A DNA stretch of 37,318 bases. Origin: Janthinobacterium sp. UMAB-56. Lineage in GTDB: Bacteria; Pseudomonadota; Gammaproteobacteria; Burkholderiales; Burkholderiaceae_D. The number at the start of each line of letters is the position of its first letter. The stretch's first letter is position 1. The notes below the pieces were generated by a model, which searched no databases, had not been told where the DNA came from, and saw only the letters and a list, made by a program, of their open reading frames with translations. Below are positions 1 through 8,341 of the stretch, one piece after another. The DNA is taken from positions 1-37,318 of the forward strand of contig NZ_LT607672.1 of assembly GCF_900095265.1 (NCBI RefSeq), read 5' to 3'. Made by a program: the position numbers and the translations under genes.

Positions 1-219
1 CCCGCCGCCCTGCCCCTACTGGCCGCCGCCAGCCGCGCCGCGCTCGGTGATCTGCAACAGGCAACACAACTGCTGGGTGACCACGAAACACTGCTGCGCG
101 CCAGCTATGACGCCGCCTTCCGCCAGTTGCTGAACGGCCTGGCAGTGCTGGCCGTGGCGCTGGCGGCGCTGTTGCCGTACCTGCTCAGGAAAGATAGCGC
201 TCAGGCGTCGAGGCCGTAG
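1..219 (+). CDS. C-terminal fragment of a membrane transporter, probably MFS (5' end outside window)
   Basis: Frame 1 is open from the first base to a TAG at 217-219 and gives 72 residues. The fragment has an amphipathic stretch rich in Ala, Leu and Gln, then a motif around ASYDAAFRQLLN, a hydrophobic segment of about 20 residues (LAVLAVALAALLPYLL) and a short charged tail beginning RKD. A polar loop with a Tyr-x-x-Ala-Phe element before the last helix is how many DHA2-type (EmrB/QacA-like) drug transporters end, so an MFS efflux transporter is the best guess. There is too little sequence to be sure of the family. The last 19 bases overlap the 3' end of the convergent CPBP-like gene. Confidence 0.45.
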   Translation, partial: PAALPLLAAASRAALGDLQQATQLLGDHETLLRASYDAAFRQLLNGLAVLAVALAALLPYLLRKDSAQASRP

Positions 220-737
220 AACACGGCCACGAGGATGGCGATATTGTTGCAGGCGCGCGAAAAGGTGGTTGTCGCATAGGCAACGGCCACGCCGGGGGCG
301 CGGTAGCGCAGATAGACAAAGCTGAACATGGCGCCCGACCCGAGCGCGACGATGGCGTGCAGCAAGCCACCGCTGACGTAATGCACGATGGCCCACAGGA
401 TGGCGCCGAAGAAAATGCTCAGCTGGCGGCTGGCGCCCAGGCGCCTGAGGATTTCCAGCGGCAGCAGCTGGCCGAGAAAGGTTTCCAGAATGGGGGAATA
501 GATGACGACCCAGAACACCAGCAGGGGCAGCGACATTTCGCGCTTGAACTTGGACAGGCCAGTGTGTGCGCCCCAGTATTCGGGCGGCAACAGCCATTTG
601 GTGAGGAACAGGATGGCAAAGCACAGCATGCAGGTGAGTAAGCCCCAGCCGAGACCGGCAAGGGCCAGCTGCAGCACGGGCGGCGGCGCTTTGCCGTCGT
701 CCGGGCTGGATAGATCATGGCTGCTGTGCACTTGCAT
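201..737 (-). CDS. CPBP-like (CAAX protease/bacteriocin-processing family) membrane protein
   Basis: The product has 178 residues with about four to five hydrophobic helices. The ATG at 737 is preferred because AGGA lies about 7 bases upstream; longer in-frame starts lack a Shine-Dalgarno sequence and add low-complexity sequence. The order of motifs resembles CPBP intramembrane proteases: a Glu-containing motif in PILETFLGQLLP, a His in LWAIVHYVSGG and a final Asn-rich helix (SRACNNIAIL). The canonical EExxxR motif is degenerate here (E-T-x-x-x-Q) and the last motif has no His before its Asn, so proteolytic activity is doubtful. The role is unknown. The gene is transcribed convergently with the transporter fragment and overlaps its end by 19 bases. 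Confidence 0.7.
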   Translation of the reverse strand: MQVHSSHDLSSPDDGKAPPPVLQLALAGLGWGLLTCMLCFAILFLTKWLLPPEYWGAHTGLSKFKREMSLPLLVFWVVIYSPILETFLGQLLPLEILRRLGASRQLSIFFGAILWAIVHYVSGGLLHAIVALGSGAMFSFVYLRYRAPGVAVAYATTTFSRACNNIAILVAVFYGLDA

Positions 738-819
738 GTGTCGTCCTGGCGGTGATCCAGCGCTCATTGTAGCGCGGAATATGACGCTTGGCGCGCGCCG
801 TGCTGCTGCGCTATCGGCG

Positions 820-2400
820 TCAGGCCGCCAGGCGCAAAGGACCGTTGGCCGGCGCGGCCAGCTTGAAGATGCCCACTTCCTGTTCCAGCTGCGCCGCCTG
901 TTGCTGCAGTTCGTGCGCGGCGGCGGCGGCCTGCTCGACCAGGGCCGCGTTTTGCTGGGTGACCCGGTCCATGTCGACGATGGCGCGGTTGACTTGCTCG
1001 ATGCCGGCGCCCTGCTCCTGCGTGGCATGGCTGATCTCGGCCATGATGCCCGTCACCCTACCAATGCCGGCCACCACGTCATGCATGGTGGCGCCCGCCT
1101 GCTCGACGAGCACCGTGCCCGTGCCCACCTTGCTGACGGAATCGTCGATCAGGGCCTTGATTTCGCGCGCGGCGGCGCTTGAGCGCTGCGCCAGGCTGCG
1201 CACTTCGGTGGCGACCACGGCAAAACCGCGCCCCTGTTCACCGGCGCGCGCCGCTTCCACGGCCGCGTTCAAGGCCAGGATATTCGTCTGGAAGGCGATG
1301 CTGTCGATCACGCCGATGATGTCGACGATCTTGTTCGACGAGGCATTGATCAGGCCCATGGTATGCACCACTTCGGCCACCGCCTTGCCGCCCTGCTCCG
1401 ACACCTTCGACGCTTCGCGCGCCAGGTGGTTCGCCTGCTGGGCATTGTCCGCATTCTGGCGCACGGTGGAAATGAGTTCTTCCATCGACGAAGCCACTTC
1501 TTCCAGCGAGCCGGCTTGCTGCTCCGTGCGCTGCGACAGGTCGCGGTTGCCGGTAGCGATCTCGGTCGAGGCCGTGGCGATGCTTTCCGTTCCGTGGCGC
1601 ACCTTGCCGACGATGGCGGCCAGGTTGTCGCGCATGGTTTTAATCGCAAACAGCAGGCTGCTGTCGTCGCCGTGGCGCGTGTGCACGTCGATGGCCAGTT
1701 CGCCCAGCGCGATGCGCCCGGCAATCGAGGCCGCATACGCCGGTTCGCCGCCCAGCTGGCGCAGCAGGCCGCGCGTGATGACGGTGGCCACCGCAATGCA
1801 AATGAGCACGCTGAGCGCGGCCAGCACGCCAATCCAGCGCAAGGACTGGCCGTAGATGGCGCGCGCGGCCACGCTGGCCTGCTCCGATTCGCGCTGCACG
1901 TTTTTCAGCACGGCATCGATATCGGCGACGATCTGGCGCCGCAGGGGGCTGCAATCCTCGACGAGGAAAGTACCGTATTGCTCCATCTGCCCCGTGGCGA
2001 GGAACTGGCGCGGACGCTGCAGTTCCTGCGCCATGGTTTTCAGGCCCGTGCTGACTTTCTCGAACTGGGCATCGCCGGCGAACTGCGGCGCCAGCCTGGC
2101 CAGCGCTTCCAGATACAGCGCCTTCTGGCTGTCGAGGATGGCCAGTTCCTTTTCGGCGGCGGCCGGATCATGGAAGATATACGCGTTGCGGGCAGCCAGG
2201 CCCGTCTGGTCGAGCGCTTCGCGCGCCACGTACAAGGGTTCGAGTTTTTCCAGTTGGACTTTTTCTTGCGCGTCCATGGCGCCGGAGATGGCAGCGATAC
2301 GCAGCAGCGCGAAGGCAGCCAGCACCAGCATCAAGACCACCAGCAGACCAAAGCCTGCGCTCAGGCGCGCGCCTATCGTCAAACGATTGAATGACATCAT
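820..2400 (-). CDS. Methyl-accepting chemotaxis protein
   Basis: The product is about 526 residues. It has an N-terminal membrane helix (around residues 14-35), a periplasmic sensor region of about 150 residues with the helical look of a four-helix bundle (4HB_MCP), a second helix (around 187-210), a HAMP segment introduced by LRQLGGEP, and a long cytoplasmic signalling domain. The hairpin tip is unmistakable ([20 protein letters not shown], then [18 protein letters not shown]). It should pass ligand information to CheA/CheW. The C-terminus (PLRLAA) has no NWETF-like CheR/CheB tether, so methylation would need help from other receptors. The ATG at 2400 (or 2397) starts the protein just before the first helix; the longer frame upstream adds about 36 residues without a signal peptide. 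The ligand cannot be told from sequence. Confidence 0.95.
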   Translation of the reverse strand: MMSFNRLTIGARLSAGFGLLVVLMLVLAAFALLRIAAISGAMDAQEKVQLEKLEPLYVAREALDQTGLAARNAYIFHDPAAAEKELAILDSQKALYLEALARLAPQFAGDAQFEKVSTGLKTMAQELQRPRQFLATGQMEQYGTFLVEDCSPLRRQIVADIDAVLKNVQRESEQASVAARAIYGQSLRWIGVLAALSVLICIAVATVITRGLLRQLGGEPAYAASIAGRIALGELAIDVHTRHGDDSSLLFAIKTMRDNLAAIVGKVRHGTESIATASTEIATGNRDLSQRTEQQAGSLEEVASSMEELISTVRQNADNAQQANHLAREASKVSEQGGKAVAEVVHTMGLINASSNKIVDIIGVIDSIAFQTNILALNAAVEAARAGEQGRGFAVVATEVRSLAQRSSAAAREIKALIDDSVSKVGTGTVLVEQAGATMHDVVAGIGRVTGIMAEISHATQEQGAGIEQVNRAIVDMDRVTQQNAALVEQAAAAAHELQQQAAQLEQEVGIFKLAAPANGPLRLAA

Positions 2401-2590
2401 TGTTGTTATTGCCCTGTATAAAGTTGATTGTTTGCCGGTTCCACTAGAACCGGCGATCTGCTCGCCGTCGCTTGCCGATATTGCGTAGGGAGCAATATCA
2501 AATTCCAACTGGCGTTTTTTGGGCAGTCAGCTTTTACTTCGGGCAAAATGGGCACGCACGGAAGAGCCGTGCGGCACAAGAACACACCGA

Positions 2591-2619
2591 ATTATAAGCG
2601 AATAGCGTTATTGATGATT
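2591..2619 (-). promoter_or_regulatory. Weak candidate promoter for the chemoreceptor gene
   Basis: On the minus strand a perfect TATAAT lies at 2596-2591, about 190 bases upstream of the receptor start. The hexamer 17 bases further upstream (AATCAT) is a poor -35 match. A short hairpin (GCACGG/CCGTGC, 2556-2572) lies in the leader between them. No sigma-28 type flagellar promoter was found here. Confidence 0.3.
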
Positions 2620-2651
2620 CCACGCGTCCACTTTTAATGCCTTGATGCAAG

Positions 2652-3077
2652 TCAAGGGGCGTCGATGACGGCCATGGTGATGCGCGATATACAGCACAGT
2701 TTACCGTCTTCGTCGACGATGCGGATTTCCCACACCTGGCTGCTGCGGCCCCGGTGAATCGGCGTGGCGCGCCCCGTCACATGGCCGCCGCGCACGCCGC
2801 GCACGTGGTTGGCGTTGATTTCCTGCCCCACGCTGATCTGGCGGGCCGCATCGAGGCAGGCATTCGCGGCCATGCTGCCCAGCGTTTCGGCCAGCAGAAC
2901 GGAAGCGCCGCCATGCAGCAGCTTGAACGGCTGCATGGTGCGGTGGTCGACGGGCATGGTCGCTTCGATCCAGTCGGGACCGAAAGCCGTGAAGACGATG
3001 CCCAGGTGGCGCATGGCCGTGCCCTCGCTGGCGGCGTTGAGGGTGGCCAGGTCGAGCGGTGCGTGCCAGATTTCCAT
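2652..3077 (-). CDS. ydiI: Hotdog-fold acyl-CoA thioesterase, YdiI/MenI-like
   Basis: The 141-residue product is a single hotdog domain of normal length for the PaaI/YdiI group. It matches my memory of E. coli YdiI along its length: an EATMPVDHRT segment, QPFKLLHGGASVLLAETLGS with the catalytic Glu in LAETLGS, GQEINANHVRG, QVWEI and a C-terminal CCISRIT. YdiI hydrolyses 1,4-dihydroxy-2-naphthoyl-CoA and other acyl-CoA thioesters. Betaproteobacteria mostly use ubiquinone, so here it may act as a general aroyl- or acyl-CoA thioesterase. It is a stand-alone gene, divergent from lpxO. The family is clear; the physiological substrate is not. Confidence 0.9.
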   Translation of the reverse strand: MEIWHAPLDLATLNAASEGTAMRHLGIVFTAFGPDWIEATMPVDHRTMQPFKLLHGGASVLLAETLGSMAANACLDAARQISVGQEINANHVRGVRGGHVTGRATPIHRGRSSQVWEIRIVDEDGKLCCISRITMAVIDAP

Positions 3078-3185
3078 CGTTACCTCGTATCAGTGTGAAG
3101 GAAAGCCATTGTAGGACAGAGCGCGCGCCCGCGCCGCTTCATCTTTCCTTCACCGTGGCACGGGGTGGCGAGAGCAGTAACTGGT

Positions 3186-3191
3186 TATAAT
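3186..3191 (+). promoter_or_regulatory. Possible -10 element of lpxO
   Basis: A perfect TATAAT lies 30 bases upstream of the lpxO start codon. No convincing -35 hexamer is seen at 16-18 bases spacing, so only the -10 is offered. Confidence 0.35.
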
Positions 3192-3220
3192 TGCCCCATT
3201 CTTTAAAAACGAGGTTGTGT

Positions 3221-4120
3221 ATGAAGTGGGCCTTGCTGGGCATTTTTGTGTTTTCTGTTTTACATATTCATTTTCGTGGCAAGGTGCGCCTGCCGTTTCG
3301 CCGCCAGATCTTCGATCACTCCTCGTTCATGGCGCCGCTGAACCTGTTCATGCACACCTTTTCCAAGGTGCCGGCCACGCCCTATCTTTCCGTCGAACAA
3401 TTTCCGGAATTGGCGCCGCTGCAGCAGAACTGGCAAATCATCCGTGATGAAGCGCTGCGCATGCAGGAAATGAAAAAGATCAAGGCGGCCGAAAAGAATA
3501 ATGACGTGGGTTTCAATTCTTTCTTCAAGTATGGCTGGAAGCGCTTCTACCTGAAATGGTATGACGCGAATCACCCGTCGGCACAGCAGATGTGTCCGCA
3601 AACCTATGCCCTGTTGCAATCGATCCCCTCGATCAAGGCCGCCATGTTCGCGGAACTGCCGCAAGGCGGCAAGCTCAACCCGCACCGCGACCCGTTTGCC
3701 GGCTCCCTGCGCTACCACCTGGGCTTGCAGACGCCGAACGACGACCGCTGCTTCATCGACGTCGATGGCGAACGCCACAGCTGGCGTGACGGCCAGGCCG
3801 TGATGTTCGATGAAACGTATATCCACTGGGCCCGCAACGACGCCGACAGCGACCGCATCATCCTGTTTTGCGACATCGAACGCCCGATGCGCTACCGCTG
3901 GGCGCAAGGCTTGAACCGCTGGCTGGGACGCACCCTGATGACGGCCGCCGCCTCGCCCAACGAACTGGGCGACCAGGTCGGCGGCGTGAGCAAACTGTTC
4001 CAGATTTCCTGGACCATGGGCCAGTACCGCCGCCGCTTCAAGGCGTGGAACAAGACGGCCTACCAGGTCACCCGCGTGGCGCTGGTCGTGGGCATCATCG
4101 CGCTGATCTACTTTATATAA
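3221..4120 (+). CDS. lpxO: LpxO-like Fe(II)/2-oxoglutarate-dependent lipid A hydroxylase
   Basis: The 299-residue product belongs to the aspartyl/asparaginyl beta-hydroxylase-type dioxygenases. It begins with a membrane helix (residues 1-15) and ends with another (ALVVGIIALIYFI), as LpxO does. The double-stranded beta-helix carries the iron-binding His-x-Asp in LNPHRDPFAG, a distal His in YIHWARND, and an Arg in SDRIILFCDIER that should bind 2-oxoglutarate. LpxO adds a 2-hydroxyl to a secondary acyl chain of lipid A at the inner face of the cytoplasmic membrane. The ATG at 3221 is chosen because GAGG precedes it and the N-terminal helix starts there. It is monocistronic, closed by a strong terminator. 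Confidence 0.9.
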   Translation: MKWALLGIFVFSVLHIHFRGKVRLPFRRQIFDHSSFMAPLNLFMHTFSKVPATPYLSVEQFPELAPLQQNWQIIRDEALRMQEMKKIKAAEKNNDVGFNSFFKYGWKRFYLKWYDANHPSAQQMCPQTYALLQSIPSIKAAMFAELPQGGKLNPHRDPFAGSLRYHLGLQTPNDDRCFIDVDGERHSWRDGQAVMFDETYIHWARNDADSDRIILFCDIERPMRYRWAQGLNRWLGRTLMTAAASPNELGDQVGGVSKLFQISWTMGQYRRRFKAWNKTAYQVTRVALVVGIIALIYFI

Positions 4121-4145
4121 TTGCTACGCTGTCTCGCAGACAAGC

Positions 4146-4169
4146 AAACCGCCTTCGGGCGGTTTTTTT
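4146..4169 (+). terminator. Rho-independent terminator of lpxO
   Basis: An 8-bp stem (AAACCGCC/GGCGGTTT) closed by a stable TTCG tetraloop runs straight into a T tract, starting 26 bases after the lpxO stop codon. It is a textbook intrinsic terminator. Confidence 0.92.
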
Positions 4170-4269
4170 ATAGTGCGCCGCCTCGTGGGCCTGCAAACGG
4201 ACGAGGCGGCAAGCCAGCCGCGCTGACATCGGCGATAATACCGGCTCACACCACTCTCTTCTTTTATTT

Positions 4270-4902
4270 ATGCGCGACATCATTGCCGGATTTCTACGTT
4301 TCCAAAAGGAAGTCTTCCCTGAACGCCGAGAGTTATTCAAGACGCTGGCCACTGGACAGACGCCCAAGGCCTTGTTCATTTCCTGCTCCGACAGCCGGAT
4401 GGTGCCGGAACTGGTGACGCAGCGCGAACCTGGCGAACTCTTCGTGATCCGCAACGCGGGCAATATCGTGCCCTCGTTTGGCCCGGAACCTGGCGGCGTG
4501 AGCGCGTCCGTCGAATTTGCGGTCGCGGCACTGAACGTGACGGACATCGTCATTTGCGGCCATTCCGATTGTGGCGCCATGAAAGCCATCGCCACCTGCA
4601 CCTGCCTCGATCACATGCCGGCAGTCAAGAACTGGCTGCGGCACGCGGATGCGGCGCGCATGATCAATGAATCCATCGAGCATGCCACGGAACAGGACCG
4701 CATCGACGGCATGGTGCGCGCCAATGTCGTGGCGCAACTCAACAACATCCGCACCCACCCCTCGGTAGCCCTCGGCATCACGCAAAAACGCCTGACCCTG
4801 CATGGCTGGGTGTATGACATCGAAAAGGGCTCGCTCGATGCACTCGACGAGTCTACCGGTCAATTTGTCCCGCTCGCGGAACATCCGGCATCGCAGCTGT
4901 AA
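4270..4902 (+). CDS. can: Beta-class carbonic anhydrase
   Basis: The 210-residue protein is the usual length for the Can type. It interconverts CO2 and bicarbonate in the cytoplasm and so feeds carboxylases. Zinc ligands and active-site residues are visible: Cys39-x-Asp41-x-Arg43 in [10 protein letters not shown], and His98 and Cys101 in GHSDCGAM. This is nearly the same numbering as E. coli Can. The N-terminus ([20 protein letters not shown]) fits the family, which supports the ATG at 4270 although no Shine-Dalgarno sequence precedes it. The 3' end is followed by a perfect palindrome and then by the ferredoxin gene. Confidence 0.95.
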   Translation: MRDIIAGFLRFQKEVFPERRELFKTLATGQTPKALFISCSDSRMVPELVTQREPGELFVIRNAGNIVPSFGPEPGGVSASVEFAVAALNVTDIVICGHSDCGAMKAIATCTCLDHMPAVKNWLRHADAARMINESIEHATEQDRIDGMVRANVVAQLNNIRTHPSVALGITQKRLTLHGWVYDIEKGSLDALDESTGQFVPLAEHPASQL

Positions 4903-4917
4903 GCACAGGAAATCCCC

Positions 4918-4942
4918 GGTCAAGCGCAAGTTGCGCTTGACC
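4918..4942. repeat. Perfect 25-base palindrome between can and fdx
   Basis: GGTCAAGCGCAA, one central G, then TTGCGCTTGACC: twelve paired bases with no mismatch, starting 15 bases after the can stop. No run of T follows (TTATC only), so it may be a Rho-assisted or weak terminator, an operator, or an mRNA end-stabilising hairpin. The ferredoxin start codon is 50 bases downstream. Confidence 0.7.
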
Positions 4943-4991
4943 TTATCAAGGCGGGAAGGTTCAAGGTAACGGTACTCAAGGAGATTATCGT

Positions 4992-5324
4992 ATGCCAACA
5001 ATCACTGTCTTGCCCCATCCCGAGCTGGCCCCCGAAGGCGCCGTGTTTGACGCGCCGGAGAACATGAGCATATGCGACGCATTGCTGCTCAATCATATCG
5101 ACATCGAACACGCATGCGGCCAGGTCGGCGCCTGTTCCACCTGCCACGTGGTCGTGGCGCAGGGTTTCGACTCGCTCAATGAATTGGGCGACAATGAAGA
5201 AGACATGCTCGACCAGGCCTGGGGCTTGCAGCCCCAGTCGCGCCTGTCGTGCCAGGCACGCCTGGCGCAGCAAGACCTGACGCTCGAACTGCCCAGGTAC
5301 ACGCTCAACCACGCCAAGGAATAG
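4992..5324 (+). CDS. fdx: ISC-type [2Fe-2S] ferredoxin
   Basis: The 110-residue acidic protein has the adrenodoxin-like cysteine pattern of ISC ferredoxins: Cys-x5-Cys-x2-Cys in HACGQVGACSTCHVVV, and a fourth Cys near LSCQARLAQQDL. The C-terminal ELPRYTLNHAKE is the typical end of Fdx from isc operons, where the protein gives electrons for Fe-S cluster assembly. Here it stands apart from any iscS, iscU or hscA gene in the window. An AAGGAG lies 8 bases before the ATG. Its upstream neighbour is can, separated by the palindrome at 4918-4942, so it may have its own promoter. Confidence 0.94.
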   Translation: MPTITVLPHPELAPEGAVFDAPENMSICDALLLNHIDIEHACGQVGACSTCHVVVAQGFDSLNELGDNEEDMLDQAWGLQPQSRLSCQARLAQQDLTLELPRYTLNHAKE

Positions 5325-5357
5325 TCCCCGGCGTGCCTGCTCCACTGCCCTACTTGC

Positions 5358-7391
5358 TTACCACATGATCACGCGCTGCTCGGGCGGCAGATACATCGGG
5401 TCGCCCGGCTTGATGCCGAACGCCTCATAGAAGCCGGGCTGGTTCTTCACCGTGCCCTTGGCGCGGAATTCACCGGGCGAATGCGGGTCGCTCTTGATCT
5501 GCGCGATCGCCGCTTCAGGGCGCAATTTCGCGCGCCATTTCTGCGCGAAGCCGATGTACAGGCGCTGTTCGCCCGTCAAACCATCGATGACTGGCGATGG
5601 CTTGCCACCGAGCGAACGCTGGTAAGCCTTGTAGGTGATCGACAGGCCGGAATTGTCGCCGATGTTTTCGCCCAGGGTCAGTTCGCCATTGATGTGATAG
5701 CCAGGCACGGGGCTGTAGGCGCCGTACTGCTTGACGAGACCGGCGGCCAGGGCCTTGAAGGCCGTGCGGTCTTCTGCCGTCCACCAGTTGCGCAAGCGAC
5801 CCTTGGCATCATATTGGCTGCCCGAATCATCGAAGGCATGGCTGATCTCATGGCCGAAGGTGATGCCCAGCAAGCCGTAATTGACGGCATCTTCCGCTTT
5901 CACGTTAAAGAATGGCGGCTGCAGGATGGCGGCCGGAATGGTGATCGCATTGAGCGCAGGGCTGTAGCTGGCGTTGACGGTTTGCGGCGTCATCGACCAT
6001 TCGTCGCGGTCCACGGGTTTGCCCAGCTTGGCCAGGTTTTGCTGACGACTCCACACGCGTGCGGCGCGCACATTGGCGATCAGGTCGTTTGGCTGCGTCC
6101 GCATACTGCTGTAGTCGCGCCAGGTAGCGGGATAGGCAATCTTCGGCTTCAAGGCCGCCAGCTTGAGCTGGGCTTCCTTCTTGGTTTCCGGGCCCATCCA
6201 GTCGAGCTGCTCGATGCCATCCTTGAACGAGGCGACGAAATTGTCGAACATGGCCATCACGCGGGGCCGGGTTTCCGGCGGCAAATACATGTCCACGTAG
6301 CGCTTGCCGACGGCGTCGCTGATGGCGCCATCCGTGAAGCGCAGCGCCAGTTGCCACTGCGGTTCGCTTTGCGGCACGCCGCGCAGCACCGTGCCGTCGA
6401 AGGCGAAGCGTTCCTTGACGCTGGCGCTGTCCAGGTAAGAGGCATAGCTTTCGATAATGCGCCAGTTCAGATAGCTTTTCCACGATGCCAGCGGCACGGC
6501 GGCCACGGTCTCGGAAAAGCCTGTCATGAAGCTGGGCTGGCGCACCACGGCCGAGGAGGCTTTCGGTGCCAGGCCGGCGGCGGCAAAGTAGGCATTCCAG
6601 TCGAAGGCCGGGGCCAGCGCCGCGAATTGGTCGAAATCGACGCGGTTGTACGACTTGACGGGGTCGCGCATCTGCACGCGCGTCCATTGCACTGCCGCCA
6701 GGCGCGTTTCGATGTCGAGAATCTGCGCCGCGTGTGCGGCAGCGGCGTGGTCGCCGCTCATGGCCAGCATGGTTTCGATATGTTTGAGGTATTTGGCGCG
6801 CACGGCTTGCAACTTGGCGTCGTCATCCTTCAGGTAGTAGTCGCGGTCAGGCAAGCCCAGGCCCGACTGGCTGATGTTGACCGTGTAGCGCTCGGGGTCT
6901 TGCGCATCGGGCGCCACATAGGCCGAAAACGGCGTCTGGATGCCATTGCCTTGCAAATAGGCAAACAACGCTGGCAAATCTTTCTTGTCTTTCACGGCAG
7001 CGACGCGGGCCAGTTCGGTCTTCAAGGGCTTGAAGCCGGCCGCATTGCGCGCCTTGTCGTTCATGAAGCTCGTGTACAGGTCGGCGATCTTGTGTGCCTC
7101 GCTGCCGGGCTTGCCGGGGTTCTTGACGGTGGCATCGATCAGGCTGCGCAACTGTCCCTGCGCGATTTCGCGCAATTCGATATACGTGCCCCAGACGGAT
7201 TTGTCGGCCGGGATGTCCGTATTGCGGGTCCATACGCCATTGACGTAGCCGTAGAAATCATCCCTGGGGCTCACTGCCGGGTCCAGGGTTTTCAGGTCGA
7301 TGCCCGATACGGGCGCAGTCTGGGCGTACAGCGATGGGGTGGATAAGGCGAACAAGGCGCAACAGGCGGCGCTGATGAGTGAACGTTTCAC
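5358..7391 (-). CDS. pepO: M13-family zinc metallopeptidase, PepO-like (GTG start)
   Basis: The 677-residue exported protein is of normal length for bacterial neprilysin/PepO enzymes. It starts with a signal peptide (cut probably after LSTPSLYA) and has the N-terminal M13 domain (DLKTLDPAVSPRDDFYGYVN). The catalytic zinc site is HEISH in GITFGHEISHAFDDSGSQ, and the third ligand Glu lies in GENIGDNSGL. It should degrade oligopeptides in the periplasm. The start codon is GTG, with AAAGGAA six bases upstream; no ATG competes. A good sigma-70 promoter lies at 7458-7486. The gene converges on fdx with 33 bases between the two stop codons. Confidence 0.95.
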   Translation of the reverse strand: MKRSLISAACCALFALSTPSLYAQTAPVSGIDLKTLDPAVSPRDDFYGYVNGVWTRNTDIPADKSVWGTYIELREIAQGQLRSLIDATVKNPGKPGSEAHKIADLYTSFMNDKARNAAGFKPLKTELARVAAVKDKKDLPALFAYLQGNGIQTPFSAYVAPDAQDPERYTVNISQSGLGLPDRDYYLKDDDAKLQAVRAKYLKHIETMLAMSGDHAAAAHAAQILDIETRLAAVQWTRVQMRDPVKSYNRVDFDQFAALAPAFDWNAYFAAAGLAPKASSAVVRQPSFMTGFSETVAAVPLASWKSYLNWRIIESYASYLDSASVKERFAFDGTVLRGVPQSEPQWQLALRFTDGAISDAVGKRYVDMYLPPETRPRVMAMFDNFVASFKDGIEQLDWMGPETKKEAQLKLAALKPKIAYPATWRDYSSMRTQPNDLIANVRAARVWSRQQNLAKLGKPVDRDEWSMTPQTVNASYSPALNAITIPAAILQPPFFNVKAEDAVNYGLLGITFGHEISHAFDDSGSQYDAKGRLRNWWTAEDRTAFKALAAGLVKQYGAYSPVPGYHINGELTLGENIGDNSGLSITYKAYQRSLGGKPSPVIDGLTGEQRLYIGFAQKWRAKLRPEAAIAQIKSDPHSPGEFRAKGTVKNQPGFYEAFGIKPGDPMYLPPEQRVIMW

Positions 7392-7457
7392 GAAGATTCC
7401 TTTAATTGTTTTAACTTCATGTTGGGGAACATGCTGTGTCCAGGCATGGGAGGCAAG

Positions 7458-7486
7458 ATTATAGTCGGCCTGCCTGCGGGCAACAA
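7458..7486 (-). promoter_or_regulatory. Sigma-70 type promoter of the M13 peptidase gene
   Basis: On the minus strand TTGTTG (7486-7481) and TATAAT (7463-7458) are separated by exactly 17 bases. This places the transcription start about 60 bases upstream of the GTG start codon. No other gene lies between. Confidence 0.65.
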
Positions 7487-7564
7487 TGACGGTTGAACAA
7501 TTGAAGAGGCGGCGCCGCGCAATAAGCCGGCACGCGAATCGGCTCGCCTGCCATGAGGCCAGGC

Positions 7565-8134
7565 CTACTTCACCGGCTCGAACGTCACCGTCAACCCAGT
7601 CCCAGTGGTCCTGAGTTGCGTCGGCACGAATTGCACGCCCGCATAGCGCAATTCATCGGGCTTGAAGGTGTAGATCGGCGTTTCATGCATGAGCTGGTCG
7701 GCCACCAGGCTGGCGACCTTGGCGAACTGGCGCTGCTGCGCTTCATCCATGCCGTCGATGGTGACCTTGTCTACGCTCGCTTCGCTCAGGTAGACGGCGT
7801 TGCGCCGGGCATCGAGCACCAAACGGCCGGACATGGCCAGGCTGCCGCGCCAGCTCTGGCGTATGAACGGCGGCAAGACGCTCGCATCGACGCTCAGGGC
7901 CACGCGCTCGCGTTCGGGCTGCAAGGACAGTTGCGGGTGGGTCAGCTTGACGTCCAGCACGGACAATACGCGCTTGTCGATGGGAAAGCGGCGCTCCAGG
8001 CCTTGCTGCATCTTGCTCAGCGACACATTCACGTCGCGTGGGCCGATCAGGGTGGAACACGAGGCCAGCACGCTGCAGGCTAAGGCGGCGATGGCGGCGG
8101 TTTTCAGCAAGGGACGCAGGGCAGTCACATTCAT
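7565..8134 (-). CDS. DUF1439 lipoprotein, YceB-like
   Basis: The 189-residue product begins with a lipoprotein signal peptide whose lipobox is VLASC, placing the lipid-modified Cys at about residue 26. The mature part has the pattern of the DUF1439 (YceB) family: DVNVSLSKMQQGLERRFPI near its start, alternating beta strands (VLDVKLTHPQLSLQPERERV) and the ELRYAGVQFVPTQLR end. YceB-like proteins are outer-membrane lipoproteins with a tubular lipid-binding-type fold and no firmly known function. The start is the ATG at 8134. The gene lies 54 bases downstream of the terminator of the next minus-strand cluster, so it probably has its own promoter. Confidence 0.87.
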   Translation of the reverse strand: MNVTALRPLLKTAAIAALACSVLASCSTLIGPRDVNVSLSKMQQGLERRFPIDKRVLSVLDVKLTHPQLSLQPERERVALSVDASVLPPFIRQSWRGSLAMSGRLVLDARRNAVYLSEASVDKVTIDGMDEAQQRQFAKVASLVADQLMHETPIYTFKPDELRYAGVQFVPTQLRTTGTGLTVTFEPVK

Positions 8135-8188
8135 GGATAGTCTCGGTGGAAAGATTGCGCCATCTTACACATGCGCCCGCTTTCACGC

Positions 8189-8223
8189 AAAAACCGGCGC
8201 CCACCTTGCAGCGGGCGCCGGTT
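8189..8223 (-). terminator. Rho-independent terminator after the 24-residue peptide gene
   Basis: On the minus strand an 11-bp perfect stem (AACCGGCGCCC/GGGCGCCGGTT, 8223-8213 with 8202-8192) with a 10-base loop is followed by a short U tract (A's at 8189-8193 on the plus strand). It closes the hemerythrin/membrane protein/peptide cluster. Confidence 0.85.
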
Positions 8224-8238
8224 CTCATGTTTGCTCTG

Positions 8239-8313
8239 TTAGTGCACGAACAGGGCGATCAGTATGACGATGGGCAATGGTATGCCTAACAGCAGCAAGA
8301 GGATGGAACGCAT
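8239..8313 (-). CDS. 24-residue hydrophobic membrane peptide
   Basis: The reading frame encodes Met-Arg followed by an almost unbroken hydrophobic run (LLLLLGIPLPIVILIALF) and ends Val-His. It is too short for most gene finders, but a very good AAGGAG lies 8 bases before the ATG, and a strong terminator begins 15 bases after the stop codon. It follows the four-helix membrane protein gene by 28 bases, so the two are probably cotranscribed. The peptide is one membrane helix with a Pro-x-Pro kink. Similar peptides occur in related bacteria as far as I recall, but I know of no function. Confidence 0.75.
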   Translation of the reverse strand: MRSILLLLLGIPLPIVILIALFVH

Positions 8314-8341
8314 GGCAGACTCCTTGATAGATAGATTGGGT

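Noticed and set aside
5481..7346. Open frame of 621 codons opposite the M13 peptidase gene
   Set aside because: Antisense shadow of pepO: low-complexity translation without motifs. pepO has signal peptide, HEISH site, promoter and ribosome site.
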